Source: Liquidambar formosana (Eukaryota; Streptophyta; Magnoliopsida; Saxifragales; Altingiaceae). Taken from it: a stretch of 64,000 bases of DNA. Below are positions 10,315 to 21,018 of the stretch, piece after piece; within the stretch, counting starts at the first letter, position 1; each line of letters starts with the position of its first letter. The stretch covers positions 27,639,763-27,703,762 of the forward strand of contig CM077832.1 of the NCBI GenBank assembly GCA_039720395.1, written 5' to 3'. The notes under the pieces were generated by a model that had not been told where the DNA came from, searched no databases, and saw nothing but the letters and a program-made list of their open reading frames with translations. The position numbers and the translations under genes were made by a program.

Positions 10315-13269
10315 CATGTGCGGTTGGACTGTTGTGAAAACAAATTGAAAAAAAAAAAAAAAAAGTAGAGACTTACAAATAAGGATCCTCAATGGGCATC
10401 GTGCTTAGGGCAATGTTATGGTGGTGGTGGTAGAGTATTGGTTGTCGAGGTAGTAGATACAATATAGAGGATGTTGGTATATATAGTGTTGTGATACTAA
10501 ATTACTAATGGCAATGCGGAGTGGTGGTGTTGACAGAGATGGGGTATACTTTTTGATGTTGTTTTATTCCTTAGGTTGTGTTTATATTGATAGAAAATAG
10601 TTGTCGAGCAAATATAATGGGACTTTTGTTTAGATTCCATTTATTTTGAATGATAACTTATGATGAAGTTTGAGGAAAATTTAGATTGCATGTATCTTAA
10701 CTGATAGCTTTTTGTCATCCCAAATAGATACTCCATCTTTAAAACAAAGTTTGAAATGTAGTTCCACTTATTGGATTGTACTTCTATTTATTTTGGGTTA
10801 TAAATAGTCAAGACGCAGTATCGTTTTTAAATTTGTCATAGTTTTACTCTTTTTTTTTTTCTAGAATGTTACCTATGGAATGGGGTTTTGGGTTCTTTTC
10901 ATAGTTATTGAATAGAGATGCCCATTCATTGAAAAATAGAAATAGAAAAAAGAAGAAATATAGACGTCCAATGAGCAACTTATGTAGTTTTGGAACAACG
11001 TGAAAAAACATCTATATGAATTTCCCTGTTTTAATGATGTAAACCTTTGTTATTTGGGATGTAGGTTTTGGAGCGCAAATCTATAGCCATAGTTGTTTTT
11101 TTATGCTTATATTATATCTTCAAAGTTGTTTTTAATGATTATATCTTCAGATAAAGCAGCTCAGTTGGTGTCTAGCTTGAAAGTAAATTCCCTATGTGCA
11201 TATTGATGTTTTAAGCATTAACTGCATTGATTGTGAATGTTGTGGTATGGGGGTTGATGGTTGTTGTATGAGGCAACTATGAAAAACATGTTGGGCATAT
11301 CTCAGGCCCATTTAAGACCCTATAAGATGATGTGAGTGCCAATTTGTGTTGCAAAGCTCAAACAACTCAACACTGATATGAGTGCTCATGAAATAGATGT
11401 TTAAAATAAGATTTTTGAGTTTACACCATTCCACAATCACAAGTTCATTTTTTTTCTCTTCTGAGTGCCATTTACTTATTTTCCTTCTTTATTAATTAGC
11501 ATGGTTCTTAATAATGAAAGAAAGACTACTCATAATCTTTATGCCTGAAATGCTTAACATGATAGTGCCAATTTATGTTGTTGATTGCTGGTTCTATGTG
11601 ACAATTGAACTGATTTTAATGGTTTGATGTAGAATATTCATTTTATTGGTATTGTCGACTTCGACTTGGTAGAATTGAGTTTATAATGGTTTAATGTAGA
11701 ATATTCATTTTATTCATGCATCTTATCATTTGAAGGCTTATTTTTCATCAATCATATGTAAGTTGTAAATAGCCATAGTAACGTGAACCTTGCTTTTAAT
11801 AGCCGTAGGTAAATTGTGAGCTTTGTAGTTTTAAGTATGAACTGCACTATCTATGATTATGAAATTATTTATTTATTTGCTCGGTCACTAATGTTTTCAC
11901 AAGTTGTGATTTATATTATTGTTCTGTGAAATACTAACTCCCAACTTTTAGCATAGCATTGAAACTAACTCTGCCTATGCTTTTTATTATCAAGGAGCCC
12001 AATTACTTTGAGACTATTCAACACATTCACCACTTTAGCTACATCCTAGAAAAGGACATGAAGTATTCGGATATGGTTTGGAAAATGGGATACTTGGTAT
12101 GGGTTTAATTATCCAGGTAACTTTAATATCTTACCACTTATACCAATGTTGAGTAATTTGGATCTCAATATAAAGAAACTGATTTACAAAAAATAACATA
12201 ATGAGAGGGAATAAATAGAATAAGGAGTATTAGTTATCCAATCTTCATCAATACCCTAATTACGACCCACAATGGTTATTTGCTGAATTGAATAAATCAA
12301 GGATTTGTTCTTAGTTTACCGCAAGTATATCATTGTGTTAATATCTCTCTAAAAAATTACACTGTGACCTTAATGTTGCCTATTATTGATTACTACCCAC
12401 ACTAATATAATAAAGTATGGGCTAGGGCATTGTATTGCTATAGTGCCCATCCAACATGTCCACTCTTCCCCCCTTCCCACCCACCCCTTTTTCCCCCTAC
12501 AAATAGCCTATGTGTCCACTCTCATTCTTACAAAAAAAATGGGGGGTTGGGGGGGGGGGGGAATCAATCAGGAGAATATGGTGAGTTTCAATTTTTCTTC
12601 TTATATCATTTTTTTTTATCAGCAACAAAGAGAATATATTAAAAATCGAAGAGAATACAAAAAAGATGAGGTGTCCTACTTCTTCTTATATCATATCGAA
12701 TATACTTAGATGCACTTTTTCTTTTTGTGATCTTTTGTGTCTCTTACAAAGATAACACAAATATTATATCATGTATGTCCTTATGTGTTAATGTATCTAA
12801 TGTTAATGTTGTTATTAATTGTAAATCAATTGAAATTTAAGAAATTTTTTTATCCATGATCCATATGCTCCTTAGGAGTAATAAGAGATGTAGTTCTTCC
12901 CACTTTGAATTTTAAATTAAGTAATATTTTGCTTTAGCAGGTTAGTGAGATTGGATGGTCATGTGAAATTTTCTCCCTCCCCTATCTTACCTGAAAAAAG
13001 AGAGATTGGATGTGATTCTTCACTCCACAAAGGTAAAAAAACTTCTTACATTTATTTGTCCAAAAGAACTTAGTTTCTTTAAAGAAGCAAATAATATAAA
13101 AGTAGGTTCATCAATTTAGCCAACCTTTCACTTTAAGTTCAATTATTGTTTATGACTTAGGAAATAGTAAGATAAATGGAGAATTCTTTTTCTCATTTTT
13201 TTTTTTCTAATCTTGGCCATGGTTATACTCTAATTGAAAATGTTTTGTTTTAATTTGTGTAAAATCCTT
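10315..13269. other. Intergenic AT-rich DNA, no gene
   Basis: No ORF with recognisable content is present. A G13 run (12549-12561) preceded by GGGGGGTT and several T or A tracts occur. A near-duplicate phrase (TTTAATGGTTT.ATGTAGAATATTCATTTTATT) occurs at about 11615-11650 and again at 11680-11715. Confidence 0.5.
10510..10620 (+). repeat. Direct repeat of 700-810 on the other side of the MULE
   Basis: Shared blocks include GAGTGGTGGTGTTGACA, AGATGG, TGTGTTT.TATTGATAG and AAAATAGTT, in the same order and orientation as at 700-810 and roughly 80% alike by eye. It is not a TSD because it lies some 200 bp outside the right end and 210 bp outside the left end. Confidence 0.65.
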
Positions 13270-13278
13270 TATTATTTT

Positions 13279-13456
13279 AGGTAAATTGCAAAAAAAAACC
13301 CCTTGAAGTATGAAAGGGTTAGCAGATAACCCCCCTTATGTTTTAATTTTGTCAATGTGCCCCCTAGTTTAATTGGAAGACAAAATTAAAACATAAGGAG
13401 GGTTATTTGCTGACCCCCCCCCCCAATACTTCAGAGAGGTTTTCTGCAATTTACCC
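13279..13456. mobile_element. Mutator-type foldback MITE with 9-bp TSD TATTATTTT
   Basis: The 178-bp insert is flanked by TATTATTTT at 13270-13278 and 13457-13465. Its ends are AGGTAAATTGC and GCAATTTACCC. Most of the element is an inverted repeat: CCCTTATGTTTTAATTTTGTC on the left is mirrored by GACAAAATTAAAACATAAGG on the right. The 9-bp TSD points to the Mutator superfamily. No coding capacity. Confidence 0.9.
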
Positions 13457-13465
13457 TATTATTTT

Positions 13466-14508
13466 TTTCTTCTCTTTCCTTTTCATTTAATGTATTTGGA
13501 GTTGATGGTAAATTGTATGTCATTCAAAACTTAGATAAACACAATTTATGTTAACTTTCTAGAAGTATTTTTGATAGAGTTGTGATGTAAATGATAACTA
13601 TCAAAAGACAATTGTGAGTGCATGGTGTTAATGGATGGGAGTGATATGGTGATATTATTAGAGGTAGAGGTGGTGGTGCCAGTGTAGTAGTGGCGGTGGC
13701 GTGGGCATGGGATGAACGTGGCGATGGAGGCGCAGGCATAGGTGAAGGGATGGTGGCAGTAATTATATGGCAATGGTGTTCACAATGGAGGAGGTAATGT
13801 TAAAGGGATGTAATAATGTTGGTGTGGTACTATTGTTCTGGCAGTGCATCATGATCTAAGGTATGGTGGTAGAGTTTGTGGGTTGGAAGCAATGTTATTC
13901 TTCTTCTCATTCTTATTTATTGAGTGATTCATTTCTCATTAGTAAATGACAACCATTTGCTGATTACATATTTATTTTTTCGTAACTATTTTTTTTTTTT
14001 TAAATATCGGTAAGTAACATGTATACCTCTTCAATTTTCTTTATTAGGAACTCCATATTACTTTTCTTTCCATGTACATATATAGCAAAACCAGTTTAAA
14101 TTGTTCATTGAAGTTCTTGATGTTTCTTAAATGTTTCACTTCCAATATCAACTATAAAAATAGTATGGGGCATTTTTCTTTATTGTTTCATTGATTATGT
14201 ATGGTATGCACTGTGTTTTCCCTACTTCATTTTTCTTTTCTAAAAGCATTTCCCCCGGCGCCCCTTCCCCCTCTTTCAGGTGTATTTGTAGTTAAAGGAG
14301 CTCATAAAATTGCGGTATTGGGGCAAGTGAAATGAAGAAAGTCTTACTCGCTATTTTGTAGGATTTCAAATACCTTTCTCAATCTTTTGACTAATAAATG
14401 TTGATTTTAGGTTAGATTTGGATCTACGTTGTTGATTTTCTATAGATCTATATTTTTTATTTTCAATCTCAAATTATTTTCTATACAACTCTGACCTTGT
14501 CACCATTA
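13466..14508. other. Intergenic, GGTGGT-rich segment, no gene
   Basis: A purine-biased GGTGGTGG/GGCGATGG-like stretch lies at 13625-13880 and resembles the GGTGGTGGTGG segment at 10420-10440. Short ORFs here are low complexity and look like chance. Confidence 0.4.
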
Positions 14509-14534
14509 TGTGAAGATTTTTTTTTTTTTTTTTT

Positions 14535-14593
14535 CCCAAACGATAGAACACACGCTCACACGGAGTCGAAACCAAAACCTCCACAAACCCCAC
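14535..14593 (-). mobile_element. 5'-truncated SINE-like insert with poly(A) and 12-bp TSD
   Basis: TGTGAAGATTTT flanks the insert at 14509-14520 and 14594-14605. On the minus strand the 59-bp body contains GGTTTCGACTCC, which resembles a tRNA-type B box, and ends in a poly(A) tail (T run at 14521-14534 on the plus strand). A long TSD next to poly(A) is the signature of LINE-type target-primed reverse transcription. The body is too short to assign a family. Confidence 0.72.
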
Positions 14594-14605
14594 TGTGAAG
14601 ATTTT

Positions 14606-16977
14606 AATTTGTGGATCCAAATTTACAATCTTCTTAACAACCAAACATAGCGTTATACAGATCTATGGATTTTTGTTTTTTGCATTTCCTATTTTTTTTC
14701 GTACCTGTTTGTAATTTCTGGCTAATTTAAATTTCCTGTTTTGGATTTCAATTTTCTAGTGTTAATTAATTCTGCCTCAAGGTTTGTTTTCATAGAAACC
14801 CATTTTAATTCAACAAAAGCATCTCAACATTTGGTAAAATGCCTTAAAGAGGGTCTTTGTAAAAGAAATTAGTTTATTAATGAATTGGTAGAAAGCTTGT
14901 AGTTTCATGTTCAGACTCTGCATTGATGTTTTTGGGGCCTGCGTTTTTAATGCATCAGTAGTAAGTAAAAAATATTTTGATGTTTGGAATGGTACAACAT
15001 ATATCATGTTCAATCATCATCCTTATAAATGGGGTGTTTTTGGTATTCCACCGGGTACATCCAACCAAAAGTCCAACGCTTTTCTATAATAGTATAGATG
15101 TAGTACCCACAAAGTTAGATTTTGGTGGCTTATGTCAGTTGAAGATTTTGGTGTTGTATCTACATAGCACATCCTACGCAAATTGAGGAAAAACATATTT
15201 GAATATATTTTGGATTGATGGATTTGTGTGTGAAGAATTTAAAAAAAATTAGTGTTGAATTCTTTCATTTTGATAAGGTGTCCAAGCAAACCAGTTGTTT
15301 AATGGGACTACAAAGATCTAGACAAGAAAATTAAACTATACCAATTGATAGCATAGGAAGGCTTGTTATGGAAAATGGATGCTTTGCATTTTAGGGACTA
15401 AAGGTTCCTTCCTTCCTTTTTTTTTTTTTTTGCTTGATAGGATTATAGGGACTAAAGCTAAGAGGCACTATAATTGTTTGTATGATTTCCATTCTGGTGA
15501 GGTTAATGGGTATATGAGTAGACAAGGTTTAGTACTTGCTGCACATTTCCTGCCCCACCCATGGACTATAATATCTATCATTCAGCTAATCACAATCTTT
15601 ACAACATGTTATATCCACACTAGAAATGGTGGACAATTCTTAGAAGTCATTCTTTTTATCCAGTAAAGACACAACCCGATTATCATGGCTTGTTGTGTTC
15701 TTCGCAATCTTATGAGAAGGGAGATGATAGTAGAACCATTGGAGAAACAAGTGGAAGCACAAGAACTACCCAACGATATAGATGGTGAACTACACACGAG
15801 GTGACACTTCTAGTATGTTGTCGTGTAATGATTGGCCACGCGGTAAGGTGCTTGTCATTGATTTAAGCCACGCAAAGATAAAAATATTGAAGTATTTTGT
15901 GGAATTTTGTGACAGTGCTTAATGTGTTGCAAAAGATAAATTCATGTAAAGAAATTCATCAAAGCCGTGGAAACAACAATTTCGTCTCTGACAATAACGC
16001 TTCCCTATATTTATTATATTTATAGTAGATATAGCAAACATGCGTTGCAGATGAATACTTTTAAATAATATAAAATGAATATATACAAAAAAAAAAAAAA
16101 AAAAGTATTTCATATTTTTTTCATAAAATAGAAAATTTAAAATTCAGAAGGAAAAAGAAAAATATATAATTTTTTATTGAAATTGAAAAAAAAAAAAAAA
16201 GGTTATAGACATAGATTTAAAAATCACTCAACAGTAATATATTATTGATCTATGCACATGAATGAGGATTTCATATTTTTTCTTCATAAATAAAGAATGC
16301 ATATTCATATACAGTGTCATGCAACTTAATATACACGAATCATTTTAAGATTTTTTTTTTTTTTTTTAATAATTTGTTATGTTTTGTTTTTGTTTTTTGG
16401 GATAGGTACAAGAATGTATTAATCAATACTATTATCTGAAAGGTTGATATATCTGTAGTTTAAAACCTAATTCTAGACTATGAATAAGTAAACGTAAGAA
16501 ATTGTTATAAAAATAACAAAGTAGGTTGGTTTTTTTTTTGGGGGGGGGGGGGGTAAGAGGAGAAAAACTCCATTAGAATGATATCAGAACATACACAGAA
16601 CATGAGATCTATTTCCAATCCCAAAAAAAAAAAAAAAAAAAGGTGAAGCCCAAGATAAATTAACCTACCTTCCAATATGCCACAAGAAAACCTAGCCATG
16701 TAATGTGCTTCATGGACATCAAACTACAAACTACAAACTGCAGAAAAAGAGGAAGAAGAAAGGTTGGGGAAAAGAGCATATGACATTTGGAGGTAGGAGA
16801 TATAAGGTTCAGTCTTTGGGTATATACTCCTATATTTAATGAGTCAGAAAAAAAAAGGGTAACAATGTCTTTATCCCTTTAAGTAAGGTTAATATAGTCA
16901 ATTGAAAGTTTTTCTGAGTTACAATTTTTATAAGTAAAATAAAATAAAACAAAATATAGAAGATATACATATAGGGA
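14606..16977. other. Intergenic, no gene recognised
   Basis: Apart from the Helitron-like end at 15030-15098 this holds AT-rich DNA with A or T runs (for example 16089-16104, 16186-16200, 16352-16367, 16622-16641). A T10G14 junction lies at 16530-16553. No coding signal. Confidence 0.45.
15030..15098 (-). mobile_element. Helitron-like 5' terminus
   Basis: On the minus strand this reads TCTATACTATTATAGAAAAG then CGTTGGACTTTTGGTTGG, matching the usual form of plant Helitron 5' ends (TC start, TATACTATTATA, then AAAGCG). A related sequence occurs at 18272-18342. No matching 3' hairpin and CTRR end was found to the left, so the element limits are unknown. Confidence 0.45.
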
Positions 16978-18271
16978 AAAGATTCATTAGCCGAAGTCAG
17001 GTTGACGCCTCGTTAGCCAGGATGTTAGAATTTCAACTAGACATGATGATGTCAACATGGCATCAAATTGTACCTAACCTACCAAAAAACAAAAAGGGAT
17101 TAAAAGGTAGAAGCTTCTCCTCATCTCTCCACCATCATTTCTCTCTCTTCCCTCTCCAAACCCATACCCAAACCTCATCACTAGTGATCTCTTCTCATTT
17201 CTCTCTCCCCTCTCTCTCCAAACCACACCCAAAATCTAGCTAGTTTATTTTTAGTCGATTTTGTGACAAAATCTAGCTAATTTTATCTTTAGCAAAATCT
17301 AGTTAATTTTATTTTTAGTTGATTTTGTGACAAAATCTAACTAGTTTTATTTTTAGCAAAATTTAGCTAGTTTTATTTAGTTGATAGCTAGTTTTATTTT
17401 TAGCAAAATCTAGCTAGTTCTATTTTTAGTTGATTTTGTGACAAAATCTAGCTAGTTTTATTTAATTGATTTTGTGACAAAATCTAGCTATTTTTTATTT
17501 TTAGCAAAATCTAACTAGTTTTATTTTTAGCAAAATCTAGCTAGAAAAAAAAAATCAAGTAATTATACTAAAAATTAATTTGAATTTCAAGCTAAAGTAT
17601 CTTCATCTAAATGCAAATCTTAGTGATTCTTGACGTAAGATAATTGTTACCAAAAAAAAAAAAATTGAAGAAGAAGTAGGATGAGGATAATCAGACTCAC
17701 TTCGGTTGAAGATGGTGATGGGAGCTACGATTACATCGAAGGCAACTTCTGAATTTGTAGATTTGCTATTTGTGTGGGATTTGATGGTGGTTGGTTGTAT
17801 TGATCGGAAACAATGCATGGTCACTTTGGCTCAAATCTAGCTTCATTGAAGCACCTCTCCATGGATAAACCTTGAGATTGTTGTTGCCGGCGATGGTCTC
17901 CAACAAACAATGGAGGGAAAAAGGGGAAAAAATTTAGAAAAGAAGAAACATAGAGAGAATGCGGAGACAAAGGGGGTGACTTTTTGGTGTTGCTTTTAGG
18001 TGGGTTTTGAAAAAATGGAAAGGTTATGTCATAGACATGGAGTGTTTAGATAACAATTAATTAATGCTCTGACCTCAAGTACTCTCAAAAAATAATACTA
18101 AAAAAAGTGGTAAAAATTTAAAATTTGAATTCAAATTGAAGACAAAAACTGATATTAAGTAATTAAGGAGAGAAAGAGAATGGAAGGTAGTTGTGGTAGG
18201 TAGAAACCAACTCCATTATCATAAATGATCAATTTAACCTTCTATTTTTTCTTTCATCTCAAAAACTAATG
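16978..18271. other. Repeat-associated segment with gene-like fragments
   Basis: Around the minisatellite are CT-rich leader-like DNA (17115-17225) and GA-rich leader-like DNA (17880-17960). A similar arrangement occurs at 24640-24960. This suggests non-autonomous elements carrying host 5' leader fragments. No intact ORF. Confidence 0.4.
17229..17550. repeat. CTAGCTA minisatellite
   Basis: About ten degenerate units of the form GCAAAATCTAGCTAGTTTTATTTTTA follow one another, some with an extra TTGATTTTGTGAC. A related array of AAAACCTAGCTAAGTTTACC lies at 20770-20920. Confidence 0.8.
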
Positions 18272-18342
18272 AGGATCTTTTGGTATTTCATCCTCTACAT
18301 CCAACCAAAGTAGCAAACGCTTTGTATATTAGTATTGATCGA
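18272..18342 (-). mobile_element. Second Helitron-like 5' terminus
   Basis: On the minus strand this reads TCAATACTAATATACAAAGC then GTTTGCTACTTTGGTTGG. It is homologous to the terminus at 15030-15098. The 3' end is not identified. Confidence 0.4.
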
Positions 18343-18547
18343 TGATGATAGATATCCCCTCTTATGACTTTAACCTAACTTAATTTTGCGTTTGGTCACC
18401 CTCTAATACTTTACCTATGAACTGTATTTTATGCAACCAACTGTTAGATTAAATAGCCATATCATGTCAAAAATCAATTTAGATCGGAGATTGAGTGTTG
18501 TTCGATCCAAAATTTACATTTTTTAATTAATGACATTCACTTATTTT

Positions 18548-19235
18548 GGATATTTACCTCCCTGAGGTTTGGCGAAATACATTGACATCCCTAACATTTA
18601 AAAAATTACATTGACTTCCCTTGAGATTTAAAGAATTTAACACTCACCTCCCCTTGATCCATGCTTGTTAATTTGACTAACAAAAATGGATGATGTCATG
18701 CATAAAACCCACAAAATGCCAAGATTGTCCTTAATTAAGGGAATAATGCATAAAATAAATACATCAACTGTAAAATCTCATTTAAAGGCAAAAATACCCC
18801 CAATATTCATTTTGCACCAACATATCATCCATGTGAAGACTGAGGTGCCATTTATTTATTTATTTTTTACATAAAACATGGAGCCAAAGTCCGAACAAGG
18901 AGGGAAAAAAGGGGAAAAAAAAGAACTAACAAAACGATGAAAAAATAATTATCCTACTTTGACTCCACCTTAAATCAAGGTAGCTTGACTCTTTAAAACA
19001 TCTTAAACCAAGATCACATCTGAGAAATGGAAAAAAAAAAATGAATATGAGGAACTTAGGTTTTATTAGACTTGGGGTGATGTGGACATTTTTTATGCTC
19101 CGTTAAGGTAAAAGTAATGTTAGGGAAGCTTGTGTAGTTTTGGCGACATTTCAAGAGAAGCCAGTGTAATTTTTGAAATGTTATAGAGGTAGTGTCATTT
19201 TGCTAAACCTTAAGGAGGTCAATGTCATTTTCCAA
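18548..19235. mobile_element. Non-autonomous TIR element with long inverted ends
   Basis: The left end (ACCTCCCTGAGGTTTGGCGAAA, then ACATTGACATCC and AACATTTAAAAAATTACA) is matched inverted by 19100-19235 (TGTAATTTTTGAAATGTTA, then GTCATTTTGCTAAACC, then AAGGAGGTCAATGTCATTT). The arms are about 110-130 bp and diverged. No transposase is inside. The exact ends and TSD are not resolved. Confidence 0.7.
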
Positions 19236-19276
19236 TATATATTTATATCTATCAAATTTCTATATTCTATATCTAT

Positions 19277-19277
<1 letters not shown>

Positions 19278-19316
<39 letters not shown>
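19278..19316. repeat. (TA)n microsatellite
   Basis: A pure TA run lies immediately left of the foldback MITE. Matching TA tracts lie at 19735-19764, 19936-19965 and 20311-20342. Confidence 0.9.
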
Positions 19317-19320
19317 TATA

Positions 19321-19730
19321 GGGCCAGGCTATTGCCACCACATAATATACTCTAAGCCTCCCCACTTAGTTTATATTTTTTAAGGTTTTATGAAAAATAT
19401 AAAGTGTTTTACCAAAAACTAGGCACATAGTCTACAAGAAAACATCATTCTGGACAACTTTGTAGAATAAATTTTTTCCAAAATCTATTATTTAAGTAGA
19501 ATTTTTGGCCATTTTTCATGGAAAATGAAATAGATTTATAAATGGTTAAAAAAATATGCTTAAATGACAGATTTTTGGAAAACTTTTTTCTACAAAGTTG
19601 TTCAAAATGATATTTTCTAGTGAATATTGTGGCTAGTTTTCATAAAAATCTTTTATATTTTTCATAAAATCTTAAAAAGTGTAAACTAAGGGGGGTTTAG
19701 AGTACTTTATGTGGTGGCAATAGCCTCCCT
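19321..19730. mobile_element. Foldback MITE inserted in a TA repeat
   Basis: The left arm GGGCCAGGCTATTGCCACCA is mirrored by TGGTGGCAATAGCCTCCC on the right, and the pairing extends to the middle, so nearly all 410 bp form one hairpin with arms of about 200 bp. It sits between TA tracts, which fits TA target preference. The superfamily is not certain. Confidence 0.88.
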
Positions 19731-19763
<33 letters not shown>

Positions 19764-19767
<4 letters not shown>

Positions 19768-19932
19768 TGATGATTAGGTGAGCACGTGCTAATATAACTT
19801 ATATCAACACCTGCATTGGGGGTTGTACCTCACGCATTAGTGGGTTATAGGGTACATTGGCCAATGCACGAGATACAATCTCCAATGCATAGGGCTGATA
19901 TAAATTATACCAACATGTACTGACCGGATCAT

Positions 19933-19935
<3 letters not shown>
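19764..19935. mobile_element. MITE family A copy 1, in TA repeats
   Basis: The terminal inverted segments contain GGTGAGCACGTGCTAATATA with CTTATATCA on the left and their inverse on the right (TGATATAAATTATACCAACA, TACTGACCGGATCATGAC). It shares TTGTACCTC, GCATTAGTGGG and the flanking TA tracts with the copy at 29180-29353. Confidence 0.8.
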
Positions 19936-19965
<30 letters not shown>

Positions 19966-19968
<3 letters not shown>

Positions 19969-20306
19969 ATAAAAGTCTATATCTTAGAAAAACTTTTGAT
20001 TGACCATTACATTCTTATTTTATTAAATTTTAAATACTTATTTACCCTCCATATTTAACCAATTAGGAATGTTTATTTTCTAGCAAAAAGGAAGGAAAAA
20101 AGAGAGAAGAAAAATAGATAATGATGTCCACTTTATGAATTCTACACAGCCTCCACTACTATGCATGTCTCCTAGCCAACTTCTTATTCCTATCATAACT
20201 CCTAGCCATGGAAAGAATTTCGACCTATTAGGTTGAGTGTCCATTCTAATGACTTAAATCAACAAAAGGTAAAAAATAATTAGATTTCCATGTTATGTAT
20301 CTATAT

Positions 20307-20346
<40 letters not shown>

Positions 20347-20924
20347 GTCTGATATATAAGACCAAAGAAGTGGACTGAATCTATTAGAAGATTTCCTTAA
20401 TGCTTTGTTATTGGTTCGTTTTAAAAACTTCTGTCAACCATAACGGAATGCTAATAATTTAAATTATAGAATGTCCCATAACAAATAATGAAGCAATTCT
20501 ACAAAGAGGTCTGATGAAGATCCGATTGCAAGTTCATTGAGCCTATAAAAGAAGGATAAGGTTGTTTATTGGAGATCCACCGGTGTAAAGGAAGTTGACG
20601 TTGTCCATGGAAGAAGGGTAGCTCATCGGAGATCCGTTGGTGTGAAGGCTTATTTTTGTGGGACAAATTACTTTGATCCAACAAACAACATAGGAAAAAA
20701 AAAATAAGAAGAAAAGGATAAAGAAGAAGAAGAAGAAGAAGTATAAGACTAGATTTTAAATTGAAAAATCTAGGTTTTTTGTTCTAATACAAAAAACCTA
20801 GATAAGTTTACAAAAACGTAGTTTAGTTTACAAAAACCTAGCTAAGTTTACCAAAAAAACCTAGCTAAGTTTACCAAAAAAAATCTAGCTAAGTTTACAA
20901 AAACCTAGTTAATTTTATAAAAAC
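19966..20924. other. Intergenic, with second CTAGCTAAG minisatellite
   Basis: No gene is seen. An array of about six AAAACCTAGCTAAGTTTACC units covers 20770-20920 and ends just before the LTR at 20925. The segment 20510-20680 has two similar phrases (GGAGATCCACCGGTGTAAAGG and GGAGATCCGTTGGTGTGAAGG) about 65 bp apart. Confidence 0.5.
20311..20342. repeat. (TA)n microsatellite
   Basis: A run of about 16 TA dinucleotides. Confidence 0.9.
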
Positions 20925-21018
20925 TGTTAGCCCTAAGGTTTTTCAACCGAAGGCATTCCGAGATTTTGATGATAACAAAGGACTGGTGAGGTATCTAATG
21001 TTTAAATTGTCAAGATAT

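Noticed and set aside
12386..12709. 107-codon ORF across the G-run
   Set aside because: No recognisable domain, crosses homopolymers; chance ORF.
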